A DNA stretch of 59,349 bases from an uncultured Lachnospiraceae bacterium (GCA_947626285.1 CANQRR010000017.1:1-59349); one strand, 5' to 3'; numbered from the stretch's first letter, positions 40,300 through 49,107 are shown. Translations and numbers: made by a program. Notes: generated by a model not told the origin, from the letters alone.

Positions 40300-41803
40300 C
40301 TCCCGCGAACTGGGAACGGCTCTGCTGCATCATATCCATCATGATCTCGAAGTCAGACTTGCCTAAGACTGCCACCTGATCGCCCTCAGAAAGTCCTTCC
40401 GTGACCTCAGCCTGCGTGTTGTTGACAAGGCCGAGCGTCACTGGCACGCTCTCCTGCCCGTCCTCCCGAACCACCGTCACACACCTCTGTCCGTCGACTG
40501 TCTGCACCGCGTCCACCGGCACCAGAAGCACATCGTCCTTCTCGTCGATTACGATCGTGGCCGTCGCGCTCATCGCCGTGCGCAGCTTCTCGATCCCCGG
40601 CACTGAGATCGTGACCGTATATTTCGTCACGCCGCCCACGTTCTCGCCGAGCGCCGAGATCTTCTCCACTTTTCCCTCATACTCCTCGTCGTCGAACGCG
40701 TCGAACACGATCTTCGCGGTCTGCCCCTCGCGGACGCCCGGAATGTCCAGTTCATCGATCTGCGTCTTCAGCCAGAAGCGGTCGGTGGAGATCAGCCGGT
40801 ACATCGGCGCGTCCGCCGCGATCACGGCTCCGTCCTGCAGCATGAGCTCTGAGACGATCCCGCCTCGCTCTGCGCAGAGCTTGCAGGAATCCTCGAGCGC
40901 GCGCAGCTCCTGAAGTTTCTGCATCAGCTCGTCCCGGTCATCCAGAAGAGACAGGTAATCCCCGTTGTAGCTGTAGTTTCGCCGCGTCAGAAGCGTCGAG
41001 CCTGAATCTGCCCACTCGCCGATCTCCACGTTGATCTCATCGACGATCCCGTAAGCGCTCTCGACGAGATACGGGTGATTGGACTGGAGATATCCGGTCC
41101 CGAGCACGCTGTCGTCCTCATCCGTCACGGTGACTTCCGTGTCCACCATGTAATCAGAGTCGTCCGGGATCGTCACCGTGTAGACCCCGTCCTCCTCCGA
41201 CAGGACCGTCCCCTCCACCTCGTAGCCCGGGAAGGAGACCGTCACAATATCTCCCAGTTTTATGGACTTCGTCGGGGTAAACTCCACTTTCAGCCTCTCG
41301 TCCGCAGATAACTCCATGACGCCGCCGTACTCCGCGACCACATCGGTCAGCACATCGTCCTCCTTTGCAAAGATCCGCTTCACCCGACCCGATACCGGGG
41401 AAGTCAGGGACGAAGAGCCCGAACGGTCCGCCACGCCGATCGCCGCATTCAGCTCGGACAGGCTGTTCTCCAGCAGGCTGATCTGCTCCTTCACCGAATC
41501 CTCATCCACCGTCGCCAGGACGTCTCCCTCCTGCACCACATCGCCGTTCTCCGCGAGGACGGTGTCGATCTTCAACGTATAATCCGCCGACACCGGAAAT
41601 TCCTCCGCGGCCTCGATCGAACCGTTCCCTTCCGTCGTGATGCGGATCGTGCCCCGCGTCACCTCTTCCGTGCGCATATTTTCGGAAAGCGGGCTTTCCT
41701 GCTCCTCCTTATGCGTATACAGATAAAAGCCGGCTCCCACTGCCGCCGCCAGCAGCACGAGAACCAGCCCTTTCCCCAGCCATTTCTTCTTTCTCTTTTT
41801 CAT
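40280..41803 (-). CDS. HlyD/MacA-like efflux adaptor subunit
   Basis: A 507-residue membrane-anchored adaptor. KKRKKKWLGKGLVLVLLAAAVG is a basic start and one TM helix. EEFPVSADYTLKIDTVLAENGDVVQEGDVLATV is the lipoyl/barrel-sandwich half, with the second half near residue 325. Later comes a beta-barrel (VREGQTAKIVFDAF) and the membrane-proximal domain (VLLVPVDAVQTVDGQRCV). The coiled-coil hairpin is short. I chose the ATG at 41803 for its GGAGG site; six earlier codons have none. The gene leads the three-gene exporter unit. Confidence 0.93.
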   Translation of the reverse strand: MKKRKKKWLGKGLVLVLLAAAVGAGFYLYTHKEEQESPLSENMRTEEVTRGTIRITTEGNGSIEAAEEFPVSADYTLKIDTVLAENGDVVQEGDVLATVDEDSVKEQISLLENSLSELNAAIGVADRSGSSSLTSPVSGRVKRIFAKEDDVLTDVVAEYGGVMELSADERLKVEFTPTKSIKLGDIVTVSFPGYEVEGTVLSEEDGVYTVTIPDDSDYMVDTEVTVTDEDDSVLGTGYLQSNHPYLVESAYGIVDEINVEIGEWADSGSTLLTRRNYSYNGDYLSLLDDRDELMQKLQELRALEDSCKLCAERGGIVSELMLQDGAVIAADAPMYRLISTDRFWLKTQIDELDIPGVREGQTAKIVFDAFDDEEYEGKVEKISALGENVGGVTKYTVTISVPGIEKLRTAMSATATIVIDEKDDVLLVPVDAVQTVDGQRCVTVVREDGQESVPVTLGLVNNTQAEVTEGLSEGDQVAVLGKSDFEIMMDMMQQSRSQFAGGDEQND

Positions 41804-41891
41804 AATATACCTCCGCAGCATTCCAGACGGCCCTTCGCCGTTTTACTCTGCCACATAGTATACTACACTATTTCTAAAAAGAGTATAAAAT

Positions 41892-42425
41892 TTATTCGTC
41901 TATCTCCAATTCCTCCACCGGCCGCCACGCCTGACCGAAATTGATGTCCTTGAACAGAGCGGCAAGCCCGGTGATCTGCTTCAGGCGCAGGATCTCGTCG
42001 CGGTCCATCCCGAGGTGCTTAGAGATCCAGGCGTCTGAACGCCCGAACTCGTGCAGCTCCTTGACGATGTTGCTCATCAGGTCCACGTCATGGCTGCCGC
42101 GGGCGCGGTTGTGCCGGATCGTGCTCGCCATCCTCTGGTCGAGCGGCTTGTCGATCACGGAGACCGGCAGCATGCCTCCCTCCCGGTCGTAGATGTCCTG
42201 ATGCTCCAGCATGACGCGGTAGCGGTGGAACCCGTCCACAATGACGTATTCGTCCTCCGGTTTATTGTAATAGCAGACGATCGGCATCGTGTAGCCGTCC
42301 GCGCGTATGCTGTCGTACAGCAGCCTCATCTCCGGCGGCGCGACCGCGTTCGGATTATATGTATTCGGTTTGATCTTCTCGATCGGCACTGCAATGACCC
42401 CGTATGCCGGACTCTTATGCTCCAT
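41892..42425 (-). CDS. IbrB-like ParB/sulfiredoxin-fold protein
   Basis: A 177-residue protein with a ParB-N fold. IPIEKIKPNTYNPN-like sequence (VPIEKIKPNTYNPNAVAPPE) opens it, and YVIVDGFHRYRVML carries the (D/E)G-x-H-R motif of ParB/Srx proteins. Residues 115-160 read DLMSNIVKELHEFGRSDAWIS, a helix-turn-helix-like segment. ParB-type proteins of this class can be CTP- or ATP-binding or nuclease. It follows the IbrA-like gene with an 11-base overlap. IbrA/IbrB were named as regulators of immunoglobulin-binding proteins in E. coli, but their biochemistry is not established. Confidence 0.85.
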   Translation of the reverse strand: MEHKSPAYGVIAVPIEKIKPNTYNPNAVAPPEMRLLYDSIRADGYTMPIVCYYNKPEDEYVIVDGFHRYRVMLEHQDIYDREGGMLPVSVIDKPLDQRMASTIRHNRARGSHDVDLMSNIVKELHEFGRSDAWISKHLGMDRDEILRLKQITGLAALFKDINFGQAWRPVEELEIDE

Positions 42426-43761
42426 AATCCAACTCCTCCAGACTTCTGTATTTATCCCGAATCAGGTTGACGCGCTTCTGCTGCTCCCTCGTCATTCCAA
42501 AGCCCATGAAACGGCAGATGTGGTCGTTCTTCAGGATGCAGTAGCACATCCGCTTCCAGCTCGGGATATCTTTTGTAGATTTGATATCATCGGTGTCGTC
42601 CGGAATCTTCTCCAGGAAGATCACCCGGGACTTTTTGTTCAATGTATAATTCGACACGCCGTTCCTCTGGATTTTATAGCCGTGTTCCTCCAGCTCCCGG
42701 ATCGCCTCCTCGTCAAGTCCGCCGCCAGTCTTGTGCCAGAACTCGATCGAGGTGTTGAATTTCTTGACGTAGTTGTTGCGCAGCCGCGCCGGGAGCGTGT
42801 CGAGCAGAAACTGCGTGTAGGATTTCCAGGTATGCCCCTCGGGCAGCGTGATGCTGCGGTAGCCCATCGCCTTTGTCTTCGCGTAGATGCACGCAAAATT
42901 CGCGCCCTGCACGCGCCCCACCAGCTTCACCCAGATCTGCGGGTCGATTACGCGGTACAGGTTCAGCGCGTCCTTGGAGTAATCGTTGAACGGCGACGCG
43001 ACGCGCATCTGCGACACCTTCAGCCCGGCCATGTAGTAGAGATCGTACAGGCGATTGTAATCGTAGTTAAACAGATAGTTCGCGTGCCACACGTCCTCCG
43101 AAGTCCAGTCGTAGATCGGTGAGGCGCACCAGACGTCCTTGAACTGCTTGCTGATCCAGCACTCTCCGTTGTATCCGTATTTTTTGTTTAGAAAGCCGCT
43201 GTACCTCTGCAGGGACTCGTCCGCGCGCATCCCCAACAGACAGACCGTCTTTCGGTTGCCGTGGGTCATCCGGTACCACCGCCCGAACTGCTTCGCCAGA
43301 TCCTCCTGGTGCATTCGGTAGCGGTAAGTCGTCATCGGATTGTTCTCCAGATTGATCACGTAGTCGTGCTTCGGCATCTCGCGCACCCAGATCTCCTGTT
43401 TTTTGTCGTCCCACGGGTACCAGTACATCTCATAGCTGCCGAGCGCCGTGCGCGTGGCCATCGGCAGGCACACCCAGTAGAGTTCCGCCTCCTTGCGGAT
43501 GCGCTCAAACGTCCGCTCCACATACTGCGTCGTCACCGTGTACTGCGCCTCAAAATCCTGGTGGAACACCCCGATCACTTTTTCCGGATAATATTTCCTC
43601 CGGAAGTCAAGTACCATATTCAGAAGAAGCCCGCTGTCCTTCCCGCCGGAAAAAGACAGATAAATATTGTCAAACTCTTCGAAGATCAGCTTCATGCGCT
43701 TCTGAAACGCTTCCAGCACATTTTCCTCAAGATACTCTCTTTTCACAGGCACCACCTTCAT
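42415..43761 (-). CDS. IbrA-like PAPS-reductase-family protein (DUF3440)
   Basis: A 448-residue protein. The PP-loop of the adenylyl-transfer ATPases is at residues about 31-45, YLSFSGGKDSGLLLNMVL. FHQDFEAQYTVTTQYVERTF follows in the PAPS reductase core, and QEIWVREMPKHDYV and SPIYDWTSEDVWHANYLF match the DUF3440 layout. The reductase active Cys is missing, so it is likely an ATP pyrophosphatase acting on another nucleic acid or nucleotide. The ATG at 43761 was chosen over upstream codons because of the family's start. It is coupled to the IbrB-like gene. Confidence 0.85.
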   Translation of the reverse strand: MKVVPVKREYLEENVLEAFQKRMKLIFEEFDNIYLSFSGGKDSGLLLNMVLDFRRKYYPEKVIGVFHQDFEAQYTVTTQYVERTFERIRKEAELYWVCLPMATRTALGSYEMYWYPWDDKKQEIWVREMPKHDYVINLENNPMTTYRYRMHQEDLAKQFGRWYRMTHGNRKTVCLLGMRADESLQRYSGFLNKKYGYNGECWISKQFKDVWCASPIYDWTSEDVWHANYLFNYDYNRLYDLYYMAGLKVSQMRVASPFNDYSKDALNLYRVIDPQIWVKLVGRVQGANFACIYAKTKAMGYRSITLPEGHTWKSYTQFLLDTLPARLRNNYVKKFNTSIEFWHKTGGGLDEEAIRELEEHGYKIQRNGVSNYTLNKKSRVIFLEKIPDDTDDIKSTKDIPSWKRMCYCILKNDHICRFMGFGMTREQQKRVNLIRDKYRSLEELDYGA

Positions 43762-43878
43762 AATTTCCAAAATTTGGTAATTCCTGTAAAATAATTTAAC
43801 ACATAACAAAAGTAAATTCAACAAAATGTATCCTGCCGTGGAATCATAGCAGCTGTTCTCCTTCGCGGCAAGCTGCGC

Positions 43879-43922
43879 AAAAAAAGAAAAACGCCATGCA
43901 GATAAAGCTCTGCACAGCGTTT
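43879..43922 (-). terminator. Terminator of the fructokinase gene
   Basis: Minus strand: AAACGC (43917-43922) pairs with GCGTTT (43889-43894), and TGCAGA pairs with TCTGCA inside. A run of TTTTTCTTTTTTT follows (43879-43891). A strong intrinsic terminator. Confidence 0.85.
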
Positions 43923-43950
43923 CTCATTATTTCGTCCATAGGAATCTCTT

Positions 43951-44919
43951 CTATTGATCTGCGGCAAGAATATCCTGTATCTCTTCCCTTGTCGGCATCA
44001 CGCGCAGCGCGCCTTTCCTCGTCGTGATGATCGACGCCGCCGCGTTCGCGAACGTAAGCATCTCCTGCAGATCCGCATCGCTCAGTCCGTTAAGCCCGTG
44101 TTCGCAGACATAGTGCAGCACACAGCCGCAGAATGTATCGCCGGCTCCCGTGGTCTCGATCGTGTCCGGGCAAAGACGCGCCGGAACCTCGACGATCGAA
44201 TCGCCATAGTACGCGCGGCTCCCGTCCTTCCCCATAGAGACGAGGATCAGCCGAATCTGCGGATAGCGCTCCCGGATCCAGCGGACGCCCTGTGTGAACT
44301 CCTCCTCGCCGGTCAGCCACTGAATCTCATTGTCCGAGATCTTCAGAATATCGCAGAATCCCAGTCCGTAAAGTACCTGCTCTTTCGCGTCGTCGAGCGA
44401 CTTCCAGAGCGGCGGGCGCAGGTTCGGATCGAACGAGATCGTCGTCCCGGCGGCCTTCGCGACCGCAAGTGCCTTCTTCGTGGCTTTTCGGACGCCCTCG
44501 TGCGTCATCGACAGCGTGCCGAAATGGAAGATCTTAGAATCGCGGATCAACTCCTCCGGCACTTCGTCCTCCGTCAGCATCATATCGGCTCCCGGATCGC
44601 GGTAGAACGAAAAATCCCTGTCCCCGTCCGGAAATGTATGTACCAGCGCGAGTGTCGTGTGCACCTTCTCATCCATATACAAATGCGAGGCATCGATCCC
44701 GACCTCCTCGACCGCTTCCTTCAGCTGCGTCCCGAAAAAGTCCTTTCCGACCTTTCCGATAAAGGCCGTCCGGTGTCCAAACTTTCCCAGCATGGCGAGG
44801 ACATTGCACGGAGCCCCGCCCGGGTTCGCCTCAAAGAGGGGATTCCCCTGGCCGCTCACGCTGTTCTCCGTAAAATCGATCAACAATTCTCCCAGCGCCG
44901 TCACATCGTACTTCTTCAT
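43951..44919 (-). CDS. scrK: PfkB-family fructokinase
   Basis: A 322-residue sugar kinase. KYDVTALGELLIDFTEN and PGGAPCNVLAMLGKFG (first signature) are followed by ETTGAGDTFCGCVLHYV (second signature, with GAGD and catalytic Asp). The motif set matches bacterial fructokinase/aminoimidazole riboside kinase. A role after sucrose cleavage by the GH32 enzyme (8013-9509) is reasonable. The ATG at 44919 has an AAAGGG site; upstream codons have none. Symbol is by similarity only. Confidence 0.83.
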   Translation of the reverse strand: MKKYDVTALGELLIDFTENSVSGQGNPLFEANPGGAPCNVLAMLGKFGHRTAFIGKVGKDFFGTQLKEAVEEVGIDASHLYMDEKVHTTLALVHTFPDGDRDFSFYRDPGADMMLTEDEVPEELIRDSKIFHFGTLSMTHEGVRKATKKALAVAKAAGTTISFDPNLRPPLWKSLDDAKEQVLYGLGFCDILKISDNEIQWLTGEEEFTQGVRWIRERYPQIRLILVSMGKDGSRAYYGDSIVEVPARLCPDTIETTGAGDTFCGCVLHYVCEHGLNGLSDADLQEMLTFANAAASIITTRKGALRVMPTREEIQDILAADQ

Positions 44920-44986
44920 GGTATCATACCCTTTCCTGTGCAACAGAACCTGTCCGGCACGTCTTTCGTCCGGCAATGGCCACGCG

Positions 44987-46033
44987 CTAATCCGCCAGCC
45001 ACTCTCTTCGCCTGATCTTGTCCTCGACCGCCGCGAACGCGCTCAGAAGCTTCTCATTGAAAGTGCCGCACTCGCCGTTGCGGATCATCTTCACCGCGGT
45101 ATCGTGGTCGAACGCCTTCTTATAGACACGCTCCGACGTCAGGGCGTCGTACACGTCCGCGACCGCCACGACCTGCGCTCCGATCGAGGTCTCGTCGCCC
45201 TTCAGTCCGTCCGGATATCCTCTTCCGTCCCAGCGCTCATGGTGATGCCGCGCAATGTCAAAGCTGTATTCGTAGATCTCCGCATCCATGATCTCCGGGA
45301 TCGTCTGCAGGATTTCCCCGCCCTTGACCGTGTGCTGCTTCATGATCTCAAATTCCTCCGGCGTCAGACGGCCAGGCTTGTTCAGGATCCCGTCCGGAAT
45401 GGCGATCTTTCCGACGTCATGCAGAACCGACGCCAGCGCGATCTTCTCGATCTCCGCCTTCGGTAGATAATACTCCGGGTATGTATTGCTCACCTGTGTG
45501 AGCAGCAGATTCGTGAGACCGGAAATGCGCTTAACATGCTCGCCCGACTCGCAGTCGCGGAACTCGATGACCGTCGCCAGCGTCTCGATGACCGACTGAT
45601 TCATGCGGTTCAGCTTCTCCACCTGCTCAGCGACAATGCTCTCCAGCTCATTCCTGTGGCGGTACAGCTCGATGACACGGTTGATACGGCTGCGCAGGAA
45701 ATGCGGCGCGAACGGCTTGGAAATGATGTCGACCGCGCCGAGATTGTACCCTTCCATCAGCATCTCATTGCTGTTTGCCGCCGTGATCAGAAAGACCGGG
45801 ATCGACTTGATCTGTCCGCTCCTGTTCATCTCCCTGAGCACGCCCAGTCCGTCCATCTCCGGCATCAGCAGGTCGAGCAGCATCGCTGAAATCTTCGTGT
45901 CGCCGTTCAGCACTTCGACCGCTTCCACGCCGTTGGACGCCTCGATGATGTTGTACTCATCCTTAAAGATCTCTGTGAGGATCGCGCGATTGATCTCGAT
46001 ATCATCCACGATCAGTATTGTCATGTCTGTCAT
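44987..46033 (-). CDS. Response regulator with HD-GYP domain
   Basis: A 348-residue protein. Residues 1-125 are a receiver domain (ILIVDDIEINRAIL; phosphoacceptor Asp in AMLLDLLMPEMDG; SKPFAPHFL). A helical linker leads to an HD-GYP phosphodiesterase: LHDVGKIAIPDGILNKPG and HHERWDGRGYPDGLKG, with metal-binding His/Asp. It should cleave cyclic di-GMP or related dinucleotides when phosphorylated. The start at 46033 has AGAGGGG. It follows the Hpt gene by 16 bases. Confidence 0.93.
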   Translation of the reverse strand: MTDMTILIVDDIEINRAILTEIFKDEYNIIEASNGVEAVEVLNGDTKISAMLLDLLMPEMDGLGVLREMNRSGQIKSIPVFLITAANSNEMLMEGYNLGAVDIISKPFAPHFLRSRINRVIELYRHRNELESIVAEQVEKLNRMNQSVIETLATVIEFRDCESGEHVKRISGLTNLLLTQVSNTYPEYYLPKAEIEKIALASVLHDVGKIAIPDGILNKPGRLTPEEFEIMKQHTVKGGEILQTIPEIMDAEIYEYSFDIARHHHERWDGRGYPDGLKGDETSIGAQVVAVADVYDALTSERVYKKAFDHDTAVKMIRNGECGTFNEKLLSAFAAVEDKIRRREWLAD

Positions 46034-46049
46034 CTCCCGCACCCCTCTC

Positions 46050-46400
46050 TTATTCGCTGCGCTCAATGCAGGCAATCACCTGCTCCTGAACAGGGATCAG
46101 TCCGTCGTAAACGGCCTTCGCCTGATCCGCCTGTCCCGCGCGCAGAAGGTCCACGACCTTTGTGTAGCCCTCGAAGAGCGGTGTGACGGAAAGATTTCCG
46201 GTAGCGCCCTTGAGCGCGTGCGCCTGCTCCTCCGCCTCCTTCAGCTCCCCGTTCGCAAACGCTCCGCCGACATCGGTCTTCTTCACCGTGTCCGGAAGCT
46301 TGCGCAGCATTCTCTCATAGAGCGCCGCGTTTCCCATAAAGCGCTCCAGACCTTCATCCACGTTTGAGCCCAGTTCTCTTAACTCGTCTAATAATGCCAT
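46050..46400 (-). CDS. Hpt phosphotransfer protein
   Basis: A 116-residue four-helix protein with AHALKGATGNLSV, the histidine phosphotransfer motif with His at the H-x-L-K-G. It would take phosphate from a hybrid kinase and pass it to the receiver of the HD-GYP protein encoded next. No kinase is adjacent. The ATG at 46400 with a GGAG site six bases before it was chosen over the ATG 12 bases upstream, which lacks one. Confidence 0.85.
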   Translation of the reverse strand: MALLDELRELGSNVDEGLERFMGNAALYERMLRKLPDTVKKTDVGGAFANGELKEAEEQAHALKGATGNLSVTPLFEGYTKVVDLLRAGQADQAKAVYDGLIPVQEQVIACIERSE

Positions 46401-46470
46401 TTCTGTCTCCATTCTGCCGTCGTGCGGCGGCCGTATGATTAATAAAATATCTCAGCACATACTCAATAAT

Positions 46471-46499
46471 AAGATAGCATTATCACAGTTTTGTGTCAA
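46471..46499 (-). promoter_or_regulatory. Promoter of the Hpt/HD-GYP unit
   Basis: TTGACA (46494-46499), 17 bases, TATCTT (46471-46476) on the minus strand. Confidence 0.7.
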
Positions 46500-46560
46500 C
46501 GCTTTTTGTCACGCAATGTGTTGCGCAATGCACTGTGAAACGTTTCCAGAAAATTAGGGC

Positions 46561-46590
46561 TTGACTTTTCATAAGCCATAGGATTATAAT
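46561..46590 (+). promoter_or_regulatory. Promoter of the tRNA pair
   Basis: TTGACT (46561-46566), an 18-base spacer and a perfect TATAAT (46585-46590) on the plus strand, 33 bases before tRNA-Val. Confidence 0.85.
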
Positions 46591-46623
46591 AGCAAAGCGG
46601 GTTGCGCGACAGCCCGTTTTCAC

Positions 46624-46696
46624 GGGGTCTTAGCTCAGCTGGGAGAGCATCTGCCTTACAAGCAGAGGGTCACAGGTTCGAGCCCTGTAGGCCCCA
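46624..46696 (+). tRNA. tRNA-Val (TAC)
   Basis: A cloverleaf of 73 bases with acceptor GGGGTCT/AGGCCCC plus discriminator A, a D-arm TAGCTCAGCTGGGAGAGC, anticodon loop CTTACAA with anticodon TAC, and TTCGAGCC in the T loop. No CCA is encoded. Confidence 0.97.
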
Positions 46697-46709
46697 TATA
46701 ACAGAACAT

Positions 46710-46783
46710 GGCGGAATAGCTCAGCTGGCTAGAGCACACGGTTCATACCCGTGGTGTCGAGAGTTCAAGTCTCCCTTCCGCTA
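46710..46783 (+). tRNA. tRNA-Met (CAT), elongator
   Basis: A 74-base cloverleaf. Acceptor GGCGGAA with TTCCGCT (last pair G-U), D-arm TAGCTCAGCTGGCTAGAGC, anticodon CAT in TTCATAC, and T loop TTCAAGT. The anticodon stem CACGG/CCGTG lacks the three G-C pairs of an initiator, so it is an elongator. No CCA is encoded. Confidence 0.95.
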
Positions 46784-46785
46784 CT

Positions 46786-46816
46786 AAAAAGTACCGCGGC
46801 GAACGCGGTACTTTTT
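46786..46816. terminator. Terminator of the tRNA pair
   Basis: AAAAAGTACCGCG and CGCGGTACTTTTT form a symmetrical hairpin with a 5-base loop, ending in T5 on either strand. It can serve the tRNAs (plus) and the PAP2 gene (minus). Confidence 0.85.
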
Positions 46817-46851
46817 ATATATCATTCGATCGTCTTTTCAGCCCCTGGCGC

Positions 46852-47535
46852 TCAGGAGATCCTGCGCACCTCTGTCTTGGCCTTTCTTCTCGCCAATTCC
46901 TCTCTCCACTCGACCTTGTAGATCAATCCGTGGAGCACCACGCTCATCATCACGCCGCAGACCACATCGATCACCGAATGCTGGTCCAGCATGACCGTGG
47001 ACGCGCAGATCAGCACCATGATCACAAAGTGAACCGCGATCGTAAGCTTCCTGTGCTTAAGATTCTCCAGACTGCAAATCGCCTGGAATACCATGACCGT
47101 GTTCATCACATGGATCGACGGGCAGACGTTCGTCGGCGTGTCGATCGCGCGCAGCATCACGACCATGTTGTAGAGAAAACCCGTCTCATGCGGATTGCTC
47201 GCGAGCCGCAGGTTCAGCCCGGTCGGGAAAACGTAATAGATCAGCAGGCAGATCGTCAGACCGGAAAATACAAGCCTGCAGAGCTTCGAATAATCTTCCC
47301 AGCCGCGGTGCTTGAACCAGATGAACGCGCCCGCGATATACGGGAACCAGAAGATATACGGTATGATAAACGCCTCGCAGAACGGGATCATCTCGTCCAG
47401 CCTGCAGTGTATGATGTACTTCGGAACCACCGTGTTCTCCAGATAGTGGAACGCCGTCAGGTAAAACGCCAAGTACACCAGCGCAACCATGTACGGATAT
47501 TTTTTGAACCAATTCTTAACAGCTTCCAGTTTCAT
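46852..47535 (-). CDS. PAP2-superfamily membrane phosphatase-like protein
   Basis: A 227-residue, six-helix membrane protein. The later part has NVCPSIHV (motif with His) and STVMLDQHSVIDVVCG (Ser...His...Asp), the core of the PAP2 acid phosphatases, closest to the PAP2-like inositol phosphorylceramide synthase group. It may dephosphorylate or exchange lipid head groups. The ATG at 47535 has a GGGGAG site. It follows the lipoprotein gene on the same strand. Confidence 0.85.
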   Translation of the reverse strand: MKLEAVKNWFKKYPYMVALVYLAFYLTAFHYLENTVVPKYIIHCRLDEMIPFCEAFIIPYIFWFPYIAGAFIWFKHRGWEDYSKLCRLVFSGLTICLLIYYVFPTGLNLRLASNPHETGFLYNMVVMLRAIDTPTNVCPSIHVMNTVMVFQAICSLENLKHRKLTIAVHFVIMVLICASTVMLDQHSVIDVVCGVMMSVVLHGLIYKVEWREELARRKAKTEVRRIS

Positions 47536-47627
47536 CGCTCTCTCCCCACTCAATGTCCGATATGTCTCCGCCCGGCGCAGGCCGAAGCGCTTTGCCGCGA
47601 TGGCCTTAAAATAAAATCACGAAACGG

Positions 47628-48185
47628 TCAGTTCTGTCTCACATACGTACCGTTCAGCGGCGAAGCCGACGCGTCAAAATCCTCTTCGCTCGTCACCGCG
47701 ACATTCAACACTCCCTCATTCATCTCAAACACGATCACATGATGATCATCACCCTGATACACGGCCTGAGTCCCGCTGATCTCCGCTGTCGAAGCAATCC
47801 CCGAATTCGCGAAGGCAAACGAAAGACTCTTCTCATCTGCAAGCGTGAGCGTGACCGTCTCCTGCTCGCTGGCGTATGTGCCGGTCCAGATATCCTCCGC
47901 TGCCGGAGCGGCCTGCGTGCTTTCTGTCTGCGGCGGCTCCGTCTGTTCCGGGCTCTGCGTCTGTGCTTCGGACTGGGGCTGCGCGTTCTCATCCGCGCTC
48001 TGGCCTTCGCCTGCCTGTTCCTGCGTCCCGGCGTCATTCACATTCCCGGAACCCGATGCCCCGGTATCACCGGCGGCCTCGTTCCTGACGTCCTGCGCGA
48101 TCTGTCCTTCCGAATCTGTACACGCCGTCAGCAGAAGCGCTCCCAGCGCTGCAAACACAGCCAGAAACCATGCTTTCCGTTTCAT
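47628..48185 (-). CDS. Lipoprotein of unknown function
   Basis: A 185-residue protein with a lipobox at LLLTACTDS (Cys22) after a short signal. Residues 25-95 are low-complexity, rich in Gln, Glu, Ala and Thr (a spacer). Residues 95-185 form a small beta-rich domain (DIWTGTYASEQETVTLTL and VIVFEMNEGVLNVAVT) that I do not recognise. It is surface-anchored. No partner is visible. Confidence 0.8.
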   Translation of the reverse strand: MKRKAWFLAVFAALGALLLTACTDSEGQIAQDVRNEAAGDTGASGSGNVNDAGTQEQAGEGQSADENAQPQSEAQTQSPEQTEPPQTESTQAAPAAEDIWTGTYASEQETVTLTLADEKSLSFAFANSGIASTAEISGTQAVYQGDDHHVIVFEMNEGVLNVAVTSEEDFDASASPLNGTYVRQN

Positions 48186-48331
48186 TCATACTCTCCTTGT
48201 GCGTGCAAAACCTCTTATTCGGTTTTACATTCTAGCACCATTCTCTTCGTTTGTCATGAATTTTTGATTTTTTTAAGAAATTTATTGCAAATTCGTCACA
48301 ATTTACCCACAGAACTGTTTTTATTAACAAA

Positions 48332-48862
48332 TCACTGGTGAAACTTCACGAGTTTCCTGCGCGCGGTCTCCGGGTCCGCCGAAAAGCAGAGCGAAAAGAT
48401 TCTACAGTCTACAAGCTCCCACCTGTACTCCCCCGCGTATGTGATATAACTGCTCCACCAGTAATCGTCCAGCCGGCTGACATACCCCTGCTCCAGCGGA
48501 AGTCTGTGGATTTTCCGGCAGACAGCTGCGATCTCATGCAGAGAATCCAGCTCTTTGACGGTATCACCGCTCAGCGCGGCTTCCCTTCCCTTTGGGTGCG
48601 AAGGATCCCGCCGATATCGGTCGAGAAATCTGCTCACGACACAGTGCACTCCCCGGTGCAGCGAACAGATGCCATCGGCTTCAATTACAAAATATGCACA
48701 GCTGTCAGTAACGCAGAACGCGTAAACAAGCCATTCCTCTTCTTTTTCTACCGCGAAGAGAAGATCGAGAAGTTTTTTCTTATCCCGCTCATCGGCAAAC
48801 AGATAACGGCTGCCCTCCAGCTCCTGGTAGAAAATCCTTCTCGCTTTTTTGCCGTATGCCAT
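48332..48862 (-). CDS. Degenerate Y1/REP-associated transposase-like protein
   Basis: A 176-residue protein that follows the RAYT/Y1_Tnp outline: RRIFYQELEGSRYLFADERD, VYAFCVTDSCAYFVIE, then a helical part, and DDYWWSSYITYAGEY, a typical C-terminal WSSY motif. In active members the second segment carries the HUH pair (NHVHLL-like); here it is DSCAYF, so both His are gone. The usual N/Y catalytic block before a G-rich loop is also unclear. It is therefore a dead copy or a re-purposed DNA-binding protein. No REP-like hairpins flank it that I can see. Confidence 0.72.
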   Translation of the reverse strand: MAYGKKARRIFYQELEGSRYLFADERDKKKLLDLLFAVEKEEEWLVYAFCVTDSCAYFVIEADGICSLHRGVHCVVSRFLDRYRRDPSHPKGREAALSGDTVKELDSLHEIAAVCRKIHRLPLEQGYVSRLDDYWWSSYITYAGEYRWELVDCRIFSLCFSADPETARRKLVKFHQ

Positions 48863-49036
48863 AGCTGAATCCCCCTTTTCTGCTGAATTCCTGATTCCGG
48901 AGTCTGACTGCTCCTCACAGCAGAAATGGTAGCACTGGGTTTTAAAATTTTCAATATACAGCTCCGATTAGTGTCATTTTGTCAGAAATAAATATGGCAT
49001 ACTTTATGTTTGCTGAAATTTTTTCAGTTTTTGTCG

Positions 49037-49073
49037 AAAAAAAGAGAGGGAGCAACAAGTCGTTGCGCCCTCT
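49037..49073 (-). terminator. Terminator of the CapA-like gene
   Basis: Minus strand: AGAGGG, C, GCAAC with GTTGC, T, CCCTCT, one mismatch, then CTTTTTTT. It lies 35 bases after the stop. Confidence 0.8.
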
Positions 49074-49107
49074 GATTCTTCTATCAACCTGCCTCATCCG
49101 GGACCGG

